Part shown: in pieces, positions 32,189 through 42,679 of the stretch
Layout of the letters: every line of letters begins with the position of its first letter
Numbering within the stretch: position 1 is the stretch's first letter
Origin: Dendrolimus kikuchii
Lineage: Eukaryota > Arthropoda > Insecta > Lepidoptera > Lasiocampidae
Direction of reading: 5' to 3'
DNA: 64,000 nucleotides
NCBI GenBank assembly: GCA_019925095.2
Contig: CM034389.1
Coordinates: 17,347,435 to 17,411,434, forward strand
Position numbers and translations under genes: made by a program
Notes under the pieces: generated by a model
Seen by the model: only the letters and a program-made list of their open reading frames with translations
Databases searched by the model: none
What the model was told of the DNA's origin: nothing

Positions 32189-33144
32189 CAGTAAAACGGG
32201 GTGGATAGGAATCGCGGGGCGAATGGAAATAAAACCGGGAAAGATTTTTGTACTACAATCTACAGTTCTTTGAAAGAAAATTCTATTTTTTTGATATTTT
32301 AAAATTACAACATTTTTAAAAGAAATGGCAACCCCGATTTTGTCGTGAAATTAGTAGGTTTAAAAATATCATTTGAATTTTACTGCTTGTATGATTGTGA
32401 TTTTTAGCTCCTTAAAAGTTGGTGATTTTTTATACGAAAGACGTTATTTATTACAGTATAACTTTGTGTCAAGTTATCTTTAGTTTATCAAAATTAAGTT
32501 TTTATATATCAGGAAGTATATTTTTTATTTAAATTTGGTATTATAGAAGAAAATAAAATATTGTATAAATTTTACAAAGTTCTGAGGTAAATAGAAAGGG
32601 AAAAAGGGTGAATAGATATGTCGTATGGGGTTAATAGGAACGGGAAGGGGTTTAATAGAAACGGGAAAGGGGTTATTAGAAAAACGCTATTAAGAGATGT
32701 CACAACTTGTATTGCGTGAGTGTTCCTACAGTATCTATCTATAATTAAAGGTTAATTACAATAAAATAAAACTACGTTTTATGGTTACCAAGAGTGACTC
32801 ATATTAACTTTAATATTTTATTACGTCGTTTAAGTATCTAGCGTTTTTGAAAATCTAGGAAAAAATTCAATATAGCTAGTTATATATAAATAAACACTTA
32901 AAAGTAGGGGGTACTCACCCCATATGGCGTGTTCATTGACCTCAAGTCCAGGGTAAATAGAGATGGTCAATATTTTTGTGTATTTTGTCTAAAATAAGAC
33001 ATAAAACATACCTTTGCTAATTTAAAAATGTAAATCCAACCTAGACTCAAAACATAATTGCTTTCAGAATTAATAAATTAATCGAAAACTATACGAACAC
33101 CCTTTCTAAAGTTCAAAAATGTCTCTATTCGCCCCATCTTACGG
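32189..33144. mobile_element. 956-bp non-autonomous TA-flanked DNA transposon
   Basis: CAGTAAAACGGGGTGGATAG at 32189 is mirrored at the other end by CTATTCGCCCCATCTTACGG, which ends at 33144. TA flanks both sides (32187-32188, 33145-33146). There is no transposase ORF. The interior repeats the terminal phrase several times (GGGGCGAATGG, GGGTGAATAG, GGGGTTAATAGG, GGGGTTATTAG), which may be subterminal transposase-binding sites. Confidence 0.7.
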
Positions 33145-33524
33145 TAATTATACTTAAAAAAAAACATTCATCAGTTTCCTAATCATATGGGGACATGCTT
33201 AATATTTTTTGTGATTTCAATATTTTTAACACACCATTGTGTAGCAGCATATAAAATAGATCGTTCTGCAAAATATTATTCCTTTAGACCACATTTAAAT
33301 GCAAAAGTTTTTGAGAAAACTATGACATACAATATCAGTCGGCCAAGACGATTTCGTTGTTGAAAAATGGCCGCGGAACTATAAAATAAACAGTAATATT
33401 TGCGTAACAGGGCTTACGGAAAAGTAAACTAATAAGAGAGATAAATGGTCCTCCAATATTAGTAATCTTTTATCGATATGCTTTCTGAGTGTGAAAACAA
33501 TCCCAAAAATTTAGTTATGCCGTC

Positions 33525-33845
33525 GATTGGAGGGCGCGTTGTGTTCCTCGCCCGGTCACCACTTTTCCCTTAGGGCGAGTTACAAACCGCACCACGATGG
33601 ATTTGGGTAGGACGACGCCGGGGGCTATGCTTCTCCCTGACAGTGTATACAGCCCTCAGGGCCCCCGCCTGCCCGGGAACGCCAAAAGGGCAGTTCTACC
33701 ACTCTTCCCGTAGCCCTAGCACAAGGTGAAGGAAGGCACACCGAGTTTTAATGGGTATCCTCGATTAAGCAACATAGCGAATCTCACACGTTCCCGCCGC
33801 GTTTCCCCCTAGGCGGTTAGGCCTCGATCAGATTTCTCCTCGCTA
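33525..33845. repeat. GC-rich interspersed repeat, class undetermined
   Basis: About 320 bp of high GC (GGACGACGCCGGGGGCTATG, CAGGGCCCCCGCCTGCCCGG) in AT-rich surroundings, without an ORF. It resembles the 5' or untranslated part of a retroelement. No ends were found. Confidence 0.4.
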
Positions 33846-33849
33846 AAAA

Positions 33850-35230
33850 ATAGCCTTATTACCATTGATAGATGCAACATTAGTTGATACTTGTGCGTAG
33901 TTTATATTAAATTTTAAGCAAAACAAATGAATAGATATTAAGCTGCCGCACTCCAAGTCGAAGATGATCCATTAACTCTCAATAGCGAAGACATGTCTCT
34001 CTCTCTCTAACTTTCCTCTCACCTTTTCACAATCATTTGATGCCGATGTGTTTTTTCTTCCATACTCCTTCCTTTAACCTGGCGTAATAATATGCAGGTT
34101 CTGTTACAACAAAATTCGTCAAATAATCCTTTACAATCCATCTCTTTTTTTTTCTTTGTCATTCTTCTGTAGGTAATTCAAGTTTTGTTAATAGCAAAGT
34201 AAATAGGTAGGTAATAAGTTTGTAACTTACATTAAAAACTTAAGCATTGCTTAGGTACAAATTATTTTAAAATACTAGTGTGAATTACTGTATCACAAAA
34301 TTTATTCGTGTGGCAGGTAAGTAGCTCATGCATTCGCGACTTGAACTTGCGTTTCAAATGCCGTGGGTTAGAATTCTGGCTAGGTAGCACGCACCGCTTA
34401 GGCAGTTTTTAGAACTAACTTGCATTACTTATTACATTTACTACCTGCTAACAGTTCAGGATAACATCGTGTTGAAATCTGCACAGAGAGATAACCAATG
34501 TGTGAAACCAGCCAATCCGCCTTGGACAAGCGTAACGAGTATACTCTCCGTTCCCTTTTATAAAATAGGAACGTCAGAACTCAGTAGTAAGACTTTTTGG
34601 GCTCATATTATTTAAATTTATCAATTCGTCATTTTAAATGGCTACTTATTAATCACCTTGTCACTCTGCGAAAGAAAATGCTTTACTTATTACCTAACAA
34701 CAAAGAGGCATATTTTAATTACAACATTTTGTTCCACATTATTTTATATTTGAAGAAAGTCAACGCTAAGTGTCAGTCAATTAACAGCCGAGGAGTTAGT
34801 AAATAGTTATGAATGTGCGAATGCCGGTAGTGAGTTGCGAACTTTGAATATTAATGCCTTTGTATTTTGCACACATACAAACACACATGGCCCTTTTATT
34901 ACAATAATTTGCACAGTGGACACGCTGGCGATGTCCGCTGAGCAAGAAAGTATTTAATTTTGCAGTCGACTTGTGCGCGATATTGAAGTAGGCTGGGCAC
35001 TGGAGTACTCGGCATTGTTTACGCATAAATATAATGAATGTCATTAAATTGGTACTTATCTAAAAAGATCAATAATACCTTGTGCGTGTGTTTCTTTTGC
35101 ACTCTCTCTGCTGCACATGTTCATACGGCGATGATTCACAAGTGAAGAAAAAAACAGGGACGCGGCGGAGAACGCGGGTGACGCAGTGTCAGAGTCATTG
35201 ATCCCTGTACGCTCCCGGACTGACGACGCA
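33850..35230. other. upstream region of the GPCR gene
   Basis: No other gene is supported. The last roughly 130 bases before the ATG are GC- and CpG-rich (GACGCGGCGGAGAACGCGGG) and probably hold the 5' UTR. A short (TC)n run lies at about 33994. Confidence 0.35.
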
Positions 35231-36373
35231 ATGTCGGAGCGCGCGCAATTATCCGAACCAATTCCGCTGCTCGCGATCGCCGTATACATCGCATGCGTCG
35301 CCGGTAGTAGCATTCTAGCTAACTTCTCGGTAGTGGCCGCAATACTGAAGTCTACTAGAAACGGTGACTATTTGAATATGTATCTATTTAAAACATGCAG
35401 GCTGGTAATTAAAAATAGGCGGGTAAATATTAAAAAAATTGTGTTGCTTACAGGTTTATTCTGCATAATTCTGCAATTGGCCATAGCGGATATTTTTCTT
35501 GGCATTGCAGTAAGTTTAGAATTATGGTCTTCTAACGCGAGGACTTGGTTCTTCAGTGATAGCGGATGTGTGATATATAGGGGTCTTCATGTTTTTGCCA
35601 CGACTGCATCCTCTTATTTCGTGGCTACAACAGCGTTGCATACGCTAGCTACAATAAATTTGGAAGAAAAAGCGTTGTTACGCCGAACTAAAAGAAGAAA
35701 TCAAGACGAAGATGAAGAAATTAAATCGTCACGTCACAGTCTAGTTACAAGTAGTGATTCTTCAACTCCACCTCGAACTATGAATGTGGACTACAGACTT
35801 ACCGAAACGAGAGTATCCGTTAATCAACCGATAATTTTTGTTTGGATTCTTTCAATGTCACTGAGCATACCGGAGTTCGTGTTAGCCAATGCACTTCACT
35901 TGGACCACGGTATCATCTTATGCACTATAGTTGACTCTGGTAAAAGACTCCACATGTATTCGATACTTGCTCTTATTAACTTACTGTTACCAAGTACCAT
36001 AATGTTAGTAGCTGGCTTTTTAGTATTTCTTAAGACAAGATCTAAAAAGATAATATCGCGAATTGAAAATAGCAACATAATAGGATCGTTGAAGTTATCA
36101 CTATGGTTGATTATAATTTATATAATATTGTGTGCTCCTCGATCGTTTCTCTCCGCGTACGATATTTATTCGACATCGTTAAAACGAGACGACTTGTCCT
36201 TCATTAAAACGACTCACCAAAATGACTATTTTATCTTAATGAAAGTAAGTTTAAGCTGTGCGTATTTGGTATCGGTATTACTGCGTCCATTACTTTGTAT
36301 ATTCTTATTACCACGTGTTCGAAAAATATTTTCCTATAATGCATCAAGAGTTGATGAACCGAACGAAGTGTAA
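35231..36373 (+). CDS. atypical rhodopsin-like (class A) G-protein-coupled receptor
   Basis: 380 codons unspliced, or 350 if the 90-nt stretch 35364-35453 is removed. ATG at 35231 (ACGCAATG) is chosen; an upstream in-frame GTG is not a start. Seven hydrophobic segments are visible: LLAIAVYIACVAGSSILANF (TM1), LQLAIADIFLGIAVS (TM2, canonical LAxAD), a Cys-started TM3, IIFVWILSMSLSIPEFV (TM4), YSILALINLLLPSTIML (TM5), WLIIIYIILCAPRSF (TM6) and YLVSVLLRPLLCIFLL (TM7). The DRY box after TM3 is replaced (ATINLEEK), NPxxY is reduced to RPLLC, and the TM3-TM4 loop is long, basic then acidic then Ser-rich. I do not recognise the ligand class. It is probably an orphan insect receptor at the plasma membrane. 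AATAAA signals occur at 36438 and 36504. Confidence 0.85.
   Translation: MSERAQLSEPIPLLAIAVYIACVAGSSILANFSVVAAILKSTRNGDYLNMYLFKTCRLVIKNRRVNIKKIVLLTGLFCIILQLAIADIFLGIAVSLELWSSNARTWFFSDSGCVIYRGLHVFATTASSYFVATTALHTLATINLEEKALLRRTKRRNQDEDEEIKSSRHSLVTSSDSSTPPRTMNVDYRLTETRVSVNQPIIFVWILSMSLSIPEFVLANALHLDHGIILCTIVDSGKRLHMYSILALINLLLPSTIMLVAGFLVFLKTRSKKIISRIENSNIIGSLKLSLWLIIIYIILCAPRSFLSAYDIYSTSLKRDDLSFIKTTHQNDYFILMKVSLSCAYLVSVLLRPLLCIFLLPRVRKIFSYNASRVDEPNEV
35364..35453 (+). other. probable 90-nt in-frame intron in the GPCR
   Basis: GTGACT opens and TTGCTTACAG closes a 90-base stretch with no stop. Removing it joins STRNG directly to LFCIILQLAIADIFLG, giving a normal short first intracellular loop. 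Retaining it adds 30 residues (DYLNMYLFKTCRL...) between TM1 and TM2. Splicing is the more likely state. Confidence 0.65.
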
Positions 36374-39300
36374 AAACACGATTAGTTATCGGGAAAAGTG
36401 TTATTTTTGTCTATATATTTTACCTTATTTTAGTAGCAATAAACATTTTTTTACTTTTTTGTAATTTTTATTGACGATTTTGCAAACACCTACATATGAT
36501 TAAATAAAAATTAATAAACACAAGCCAGGATTATATTAGAGATAGGATGAGAGATGGGGTTTTTCGCAGCTTCGTCTCCTTTAACAGTAACTAAATTGGT
36601 TTTGGAAGCGGTGATAGAATCATGAGTTAGAGTAGGTAATCAGTAAGATTCGATGGAAGATGACTGCGACGTACAAAGACATATGGATTAGTTTATAATT
36701 CCTACCTCATAGATATACCAACTACGTCAATGACGTTTTTTTCAACCTGGCTACCATACATACGTTTGTTATTTAATTCCCGAATTAAATGCTAACTTCA
36801 AGGTTGAATTTAGTTGCAAATTTTTTTTCTTTTGTGTACATCTAAAGCGTTTAATCCATCGTCACGTGTCTAGCTATGTGAAGACCAAATAAACGTTTTT
36901 TTTCTTGATAATATTGACTAATTTCTATCTGCATATTAGTACATATTTCTACAAACCCCCATTCATAGATTAAACTCGTTTTAGTAAGGAAACACTATAT
37001 ACACTTGCAATTATTGTTTGACTATTGATAATACATACATAACTATACCAATCTTTGGGTTATGACGTGATTTGTGATGCCCCGTAGAATTCTTGAGTGG
37101 TCCCCTTGATCTGCGCATTTTTGTAAGTTTGCGGTGTTGTCCCTTCAGAGTAAACGGACAAAAACATACTAAAATTAAAAACTAGGATATGGCCGGGACC
37201 TCATACACGCTTGACTGGAAATTCCCTCGACACAAAGTATTGCAGCATTGTGTAAGCTATCACATTAGTGAAAGCTATATCGGAATAAGCTAATTTTTAT
37301 GCACCCGAACTGTAAACGGCTCCTGGGAAAATTCCCGCGATTAATAAATGATTACATAACATTTGCTATGGATTAGTGAAAAATACACATCGAAATTATA
37401 ATTTTTTTATCTGGCCATTTTAAATCATTCTGAGAATTTTTCTCACGGGATTCCCCGAATAAAAAGTAGCGCAGATTTAAAGTTTTAAGAATTTACTGTC
37501 GATCAGGGAAAACCGCATCAAAATCGGCTCAGTAGTTTTTACGTGAATCCCGACAGACAAGATCTTTAAAACACTGCATCGTTTTCTCCACCGTTTATAA
37601 GTTATCCAGTTGTTTTTTTAAATAGCTTCTATGTACAGACAAGACATGTTCAGAATTTTATAATAATATAGATATGTTAATAAACAGTATTACAATGGCT
37701 ACACTAAATTTGTAAAGCGATCCCTACTATTCCGCCAATCACTAAGAGCCATGCTGGGAACTATTCAAATCTGTAACCTTCATCAGTAAACGAGCTTATG
37801 AAAAAATATTTTACTAGTTTTACTTGATTAGGTATTCAAACATACCTACAAACTCCTGGCCGGGTATAACGACCACCTCATAACTAATTAGTGCAGTTTC
37901 TACATCTTATTTATTAAAACGATATACAGGGCTATTAATTTGGTTGAATGAGTTTCCATATAAACATAAACTTGAATCATTCAATGTCATTACATACCGT
38001 CGCGTCGTGTCTTCAACGAAATTGATTCAATTTGGTTGATCTATATAATAACAGTATTTAACCAATTATTAGTTTTACTGCTGGTTAAAATTTGACAAAC
38101 CATTTACGACTATATGACATACAACTACAAGTAATGCCAATTTTCTACCAATAGCAAGGTTGCAAAAATAATGTAAAATAGGATACAGAGAAGCCGACAT
38201 GATCTACAACGAGACGTTCGTTGCCAGCTCTGATCTACCGATTTTATATTAAAAATAGTCTGAAACCACCATTGAAAATAGAAAGCTACCTACCCAATTA
38301 TCAAACTTTAATATTAGCCCACACCAAATTTTATAATTATGCTCTTTAAATTACACGCTGAAAAGCTGCGCAGTACCATGAAGTTTATGAAGTTTTCTAT
38401 TATACATAAACGCGGACATAACATTCGATTATATCTTAAGAGTAGGGTGTTTATTGTTGTTAATTATAGTTGGTATTAGAAATATGAAACTCCTCAATAA
38501 AACATCTGCCTAGTTGGCTGCAACTGCTACGAGCCTAAAGGGCCTTGATCACAAAGAGTATCATTCTCTTTTAGCAAGATGCGTTTTATAGGTAGTGGTG
38601 AGCTGAATTTCATTATGGCCAACTACCCAGGAAGTGGACTATCCATGTTAAATCTAGCTACTCTCGATCCCAATGACCCAGAGTCTGCTATATGGATTTA
38701 TTTTACGCAATGACGTTATTGATTATCTAATCTACCCAAGACTTAGCTATAACTTGATAGCTTTTCTATAGGTCTAGTCTTAAGTGGTCTAAATTCATGA
38801 ATTTGTGGAAAATAAATCTGCTTTGGCAACAATTCCCTCGGTCATGCCGCCAAGGAGGTATCAGAAAATTTTATATTACATCTTCATTAAGTAAGCTAAT
38901 ATTAGTTAATGGTACCGATACTGGTCTAACGCCACGCCACAATACTACGCGTTCTGTCCTACACAGAATTTTTATTTATATGTGATCTCTACACGATATC
39001 GCCGTAGAATTTTAATTACTTCTTAAGGAAAAGGGGGCATTGGAATTTGCTTCTAAATTCGTTTACTTTGACATTAATCGACGGCTTTCTTTTAAGGGTT
39101 TTTCTATAAAACCAAAATGGGCCTTTCGAATCTGCCGTTCTCACATTCCAAGTCTTATCGATTAATATCAGTTAAAACATCTCTTGGGGTTAATTAGGTG
39201 GTAGTTTATTTAAATATTGATGTCTAAAACTAAAAATTGTATTTAATACAAAAGTTTATTGGTGAAAACATGAAAAATATAATAGATTAATGGCTGATAA

Positions 39301-40031
39301 AATGCAGCAGAATGTTACAATATTGGCCATCACAAAAAAAACTATTTCGCTAATAAATGCCTGAAAATTCAGTATTCTATTATTAATAACTGAGGGGCAC
39401 AACAAAATGGTTAATGTCGACAAATAAAGTTTCCTTTGGTAATTGTTTAATTTTGAGGACATTACAAACAAACATGAGACACTAACAAGTTTTTTGTGCC
39501 CTAATTTTTTTAGACGGCCATTACAGTTTTGTGGATTTATTAATAAGAAATTCTATATTTAAATCGGGTCATTGGGCGCACTTTAACAAATTTAAAAAAT
39601 AACTAATTGCATAATTTGAAAACAACGTTCACCATCATGATCTCCATTTCACTGCGGACATGCGGCGAAAGGAATGTTAACTTCGGGGCCGACCATTCAA
39701 CGACATTAAACATGAAAGGAAAACACTTTTAACTTAAGAAACCGTAATTTTAATAACTTAAGTTATAAATATTTATATTCATCAGGTCAGCTCGATATCT
39801 GTAATCCAGTGTAAATACAGAAATACAAAACCGTCAAAGATGACACATAACATTTAATTTTAGACGGAACGTGAAGGTCCGCTGCAAACGACATTTTTAA
39901 CATTTTTTACAAGCGACGGCTCGCACCGGGAGCGGCCTTCTCGAATGTTACTCGTTTTCTTATAAAACACCAATGAGAAATGCGCGTGTGCTGGGGCGCG
40001 GCGGCTGGCGGCCGGCGGTGGCGGCGGCGGC
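36374..40031. other. intergenic and 14-3-3 zeta 3' UTR
   Basis: No additional gene is supported. It contains a Helitron-like copy at 37183-37675. The 14-3-3 3' UTR lies at the right end of this stretch; a minus-strand AATAAA is present at 39260-39255, but the true poly-A site is not known. A GGC-rich run directly follows the 14-3-3 stop codon (about 39995-40031). Confidence 0.4.
37183..37675 (-). repeat. Helitron-like interspersed repeat, copy 3
   Basis: It begins CTAGGATATGGCCGGGACCT and carries CATCAAAATCGGCTCAGTAG and TTTTTACGTGAATCCC. It ends near TTTATAATAATATAGATA, like copy 1. It is the longest copy in the window. Confidence 0.6.
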
Positions 40032-40187
40032 TTAGTTGTCGCCGCCCTCGGCGGGCTCGTCGCCGTCGCCCTGCGTGTCCGACGTCCACAGCGTCAGATT
40101 GTCCCGCAGCAGCTGCATTATTAGCGTCGAGTCCTTGTACGAGTCCTCGTTAAGTGTGTCCAGTTCCGCGATCGCGTCGTCGAACGC
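40032..40187 (-). CDS. 14-3-3zeta: 14-3-3 zeta last coding exon
   Basis: 52 codons including the stop. It starts [20 protein letters not shown] and ends in the variable acidic tail [12 protein letters not shown]. The acceptor is GTTGGTGTTGCAG. Confidence 0.97.
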   Translation of the reverse strand, partial: AFDDAIAELDTLNEDSYKDSTLIMQLLRDNLTLWTSDTQGDGDEPAEGGDN

Positions 40188-42034
40188 CTGCAACACCAAC
40201 AAGCCGCTTCACATCTCTATTCGCCATATTCACTTACAAGCACCGAATGGTGCAAAATTTTTCAAGCAACAATTATAACGTTTATTACATTATAAACACT
40301 CTGATGCTGGCTGGATCGAGTATTAAATTGTTAATGGCAACACACGGCCATGCTGACAGGATTAGTGGTTTAGGAATTAATTAATATCTCATATTAATTA
40401 TTATTTGTATGTTCCTCATGCATCTATCTAGTTTAGAGGAAATGGGTGCTATTACTGTTTTTGAATACTTCATTAGTATGGTTATGTAGTATAATCACAC
40501 ACTTGTAAATCAATTTTGCAAATTAAATAAACCTGTTTCGCTAAATGGCACGCTCTTGCTGGGGAGTTGATAATCTCGTAATAAAAGACGGAAAAGTTGA
40601 GTGCTAGACCAAGCCTGATGGGATGCGTTGGTTGCATTTTCGCTTTGGCGATATCGAATGCCTCCTGATAAGCTTTCTGCGAGTCCTCCACCACGGCTGG
40701 GGACAAGCGAGCACATTAGTTGGCCTTAGCACCTGCCTCGTGCCAGCCAGCACAGAGCCTATGCATAACTGACACAAATAATGACCTGTTTGGCGAGCTG
40801 ACACGCCTTATCTGGTGAATTTAATATCTCATAATAGAAGACGGAGAAATTTAACGCCAGACCCAGCCTTATTGGGTGTGTGGGCTGCATTTTCGCCTTG
40901 CTGATCTCAAAAGCATCCTGGTATGCTTTCTGTGAATCCTCTACAACAGCTGGAATATAAGGTCATATTAAGACACTGGAGTCTAGGGCATTGAAATATC
41001 AAAGTCAAAGTAAATAAATAATCACTATATGACCCAAAGATAAAATTTAGTAGTGAATTATGTAACTTAAGAAAACTTACAATTTCTGGTTTCTCCTGTG
41101 GCCACTTCTGCAAGGTACCTGTAGTAATCTCCCTTCATTTTAAGGTAAAATACTTTACTTTCTGGATTACTAGCTTTAGGAATAAGGTGTTTGTCAAGTA
41201 AACCCTGCAACAGAAAATAATAAATTGCAGCACTGTCCTTCAGTCAACATCAGTAAAAAGTAATTATATTATATTCAATAGTAATTTAATGATGCATTAT
41301 CACAAAGGCAAAATATTAGTCATAGGTAAATTAAGGAGACGGGGCAATGTACGAAAACGGGATAGGAGCGCGCGCAGTGACGCGGCGCAATACGTCACCC
41401 CACCCCTCCCACCCCTTTTGCAAAAACGCCGCACCGCGCCCTCCACGCTCGCACCTATCACCTCGCACGTGCTTCCACCGTAATCACGCCCATTATTAAC
41501 AAAGCACTCTAAATGTGCTGAAAATGGTCGTAGCCACTGGTCTCTTGCATCGCCCCCTCCAATTGACGACTGGCAATGCTATGACGTCATGCGCGTAGGT
41601 AGCAGCCACGAGTTATGGATGATCCAATGACCAATTTGGAATAAATTACCATAATATCCGCTCCACTAACTTGCCTATTAAATAAAGATCAAACACAAAT
41701 AAAGTGTAAAATCTACAAAAACTAATCATCTTACCAAGACATCGTAGCAGATTTCTCTGAGCTCCTTTTCTACTTTAACCCTATATTCTTTTGCCATCTG
41801 TTGTTTTCTTTCGGAACCTTCGGTTTTCTGTTCAATGGAGGAGATAACGCGCCACGACGACCGTCGGGCGCCTACAACATTTTTATAGGCGACGGAAAGA
41901 AGGTTCCTCTCCTCGTTGCTGAGTTCGACGCCGGTTTCCGTCACCTCTTTCATCGCAGCCGCCATGTCGTCATATCGTTCAGCCTGCTCCGCAAGCTTGG
42001 CGCGTTGCACCAGTTCCTCCTTATCGACGGACAT
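40032..42034 (-). CDS. 14-3-3zeta: 14-3-3 zeta (leonardo orthologue), gene span
   Basis: Coding exons on the minus strand: 42034-41735, 41204-41081, one of two alternatives (40949-40786 or 40696-40533), and 40187-40032. Either combination gives 247 residues, the normal length. The protein starts [20 protein letters not shown] and ends [14 protein letters not shown], with the phosphopeptide-binding Lys, Arg and Tyr positions in conserved helices. 14-3-3 zeta dimers are cytosolic adaptors that bind phospho-Ser/Thr motifs, for example in Ras/Raf signalling. Phases match throughout. A 5' UTR exon border is visible at 42070 (acceptor TTGATTGCAG). Confidence 0.97.
40533..40696 (-). CDS. 14-3-3zeta: 14-3-3 zeta alternative exon, version b
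   Basis: 164 nt beginning [20 protein letters not shown] and ending [16 protein letters not shown]. Acceptor TTGTCCCCAG, donor GTTTAT. It differs from version a at a few helix-surface positions (D/E, E/D, S/A, L/I, DK/AR, Q/H). It is intact and conserved in frame, so it is not a dead duplicate. Confidence 0.93.
40786..40949 (-). CDS. 14-3-3zeta: 14-3-3 zeta alternative exon, version a
   Basis: 164 nt beginning [20 protein letters not shown] and ending [16 protein letters not shown]. Acceptor ATTCCAG, donor GTCATT. This version is closest to the usual animal 14-3-3 zeta sequence. It shares entry and exit phase with version b. Confidence 0.95.
41081..41204 (-). CDS. 14-3-3zeta: 14-3-3 zeta second coding exon
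   Basis: [20 protein letters not shown], then [20 protein letters not shown]. This contains the [10 protein letters not shown] phosphopeptide-binding helix. It ends with one base (T) of a Ser codon at donor GTAAGT. Confidence 0.97.
41735..42034 (-). CDS. 14-3-3zeta: 14-3-3 zeta first coding exon
   Basis: 100 codons from ATG (context CACGATG) to DVL at donor GTAAGA (41734). It includes the dimerisation helices and the ligand-binding RRSSWR segment. It ends in phase 0. Confidence 0.97.
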
Positions 42035-42199
42035 CGTGGACGATGGGAGAGGACTATTTCACTGATGCCCCTGCAATCAATTAGGATCCACATAAACTAG
42101 AAGAATTAAACAAAACTATTAAATGTAAAGAGGGGCTCGCAATCAGAAAGACTAATCGCTTGGTATCATGTTCACCGAAGTGAATCTCTGATGGGGTTG

Positions 42200-42620
42200 T
42201 GTCATCATGGTCGACGCACCTTTGCTAGAGGCCCACGAGCGCACTAGCGCAAAGTGAAAACCCAACGAAGCTCAAAGAGCAGCTCTCACGCAAAACGCGA
42301 CATCGACGCAGTGTCCGCTCGGTGTGACAGCATCTCACAGACTCGCCTAGAGCAGCCAGTGAACAAGGCACGCGCCGAGTCGCCGCGCCGCCGCTTGGTC
42401 ACCGCCACTGCGCCACCGGTATTGATCCAGCGACGCGGGATAAACACTCCAGACGAAATACGACTAGCGCGACGATTGCACACACCCCCCGCGCCGGCCC
42501 ACTCCCACACCCCACCCCGCACTCGCGCAACCCGTGTGCACCGCGCCCGTCGGCCCGGCGCCTCTACCTCACGCCAGCTAGCTACCCTTTTACTCAATAC
42601 CGCTGTTGCTAGGCAATGCA
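42200..42620 (-). promoter_or_regulatory. GC/CpG-rich putative promoter or 5' UTR of 14-3-3 zeta
   Basis: High-GC block (CGCGCCGAGTCGCCGCGCCG, CCCGTCGGCCCGGCGCCTCT) 160-590 bases upstream of the coding start. Long overlapping ORFs on both strands here reflect base composition, not protein. No TATA box or start site was assigned. Confidence 0.45.
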
Positions 42621-42679
42621 CTCATTTAATGTATTCCACTATACACATATTAAAAATACCTACATTATATACTTAATTA

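Noticed and set aside
35186..35230. GTG start 15 codons upstream of the GPCR ATG
   Set aside because: Nuclear genes start at ATG; the extension is probably 5' UTR.
42254..42676. 140-codon plus-strand ORF and its 111-codon antisense partner
   Set aside because: Both arise from the GC-rich 14-3-3 upstream region. The peptides are low-complexity Arg/Pro/Thr without domain signs.
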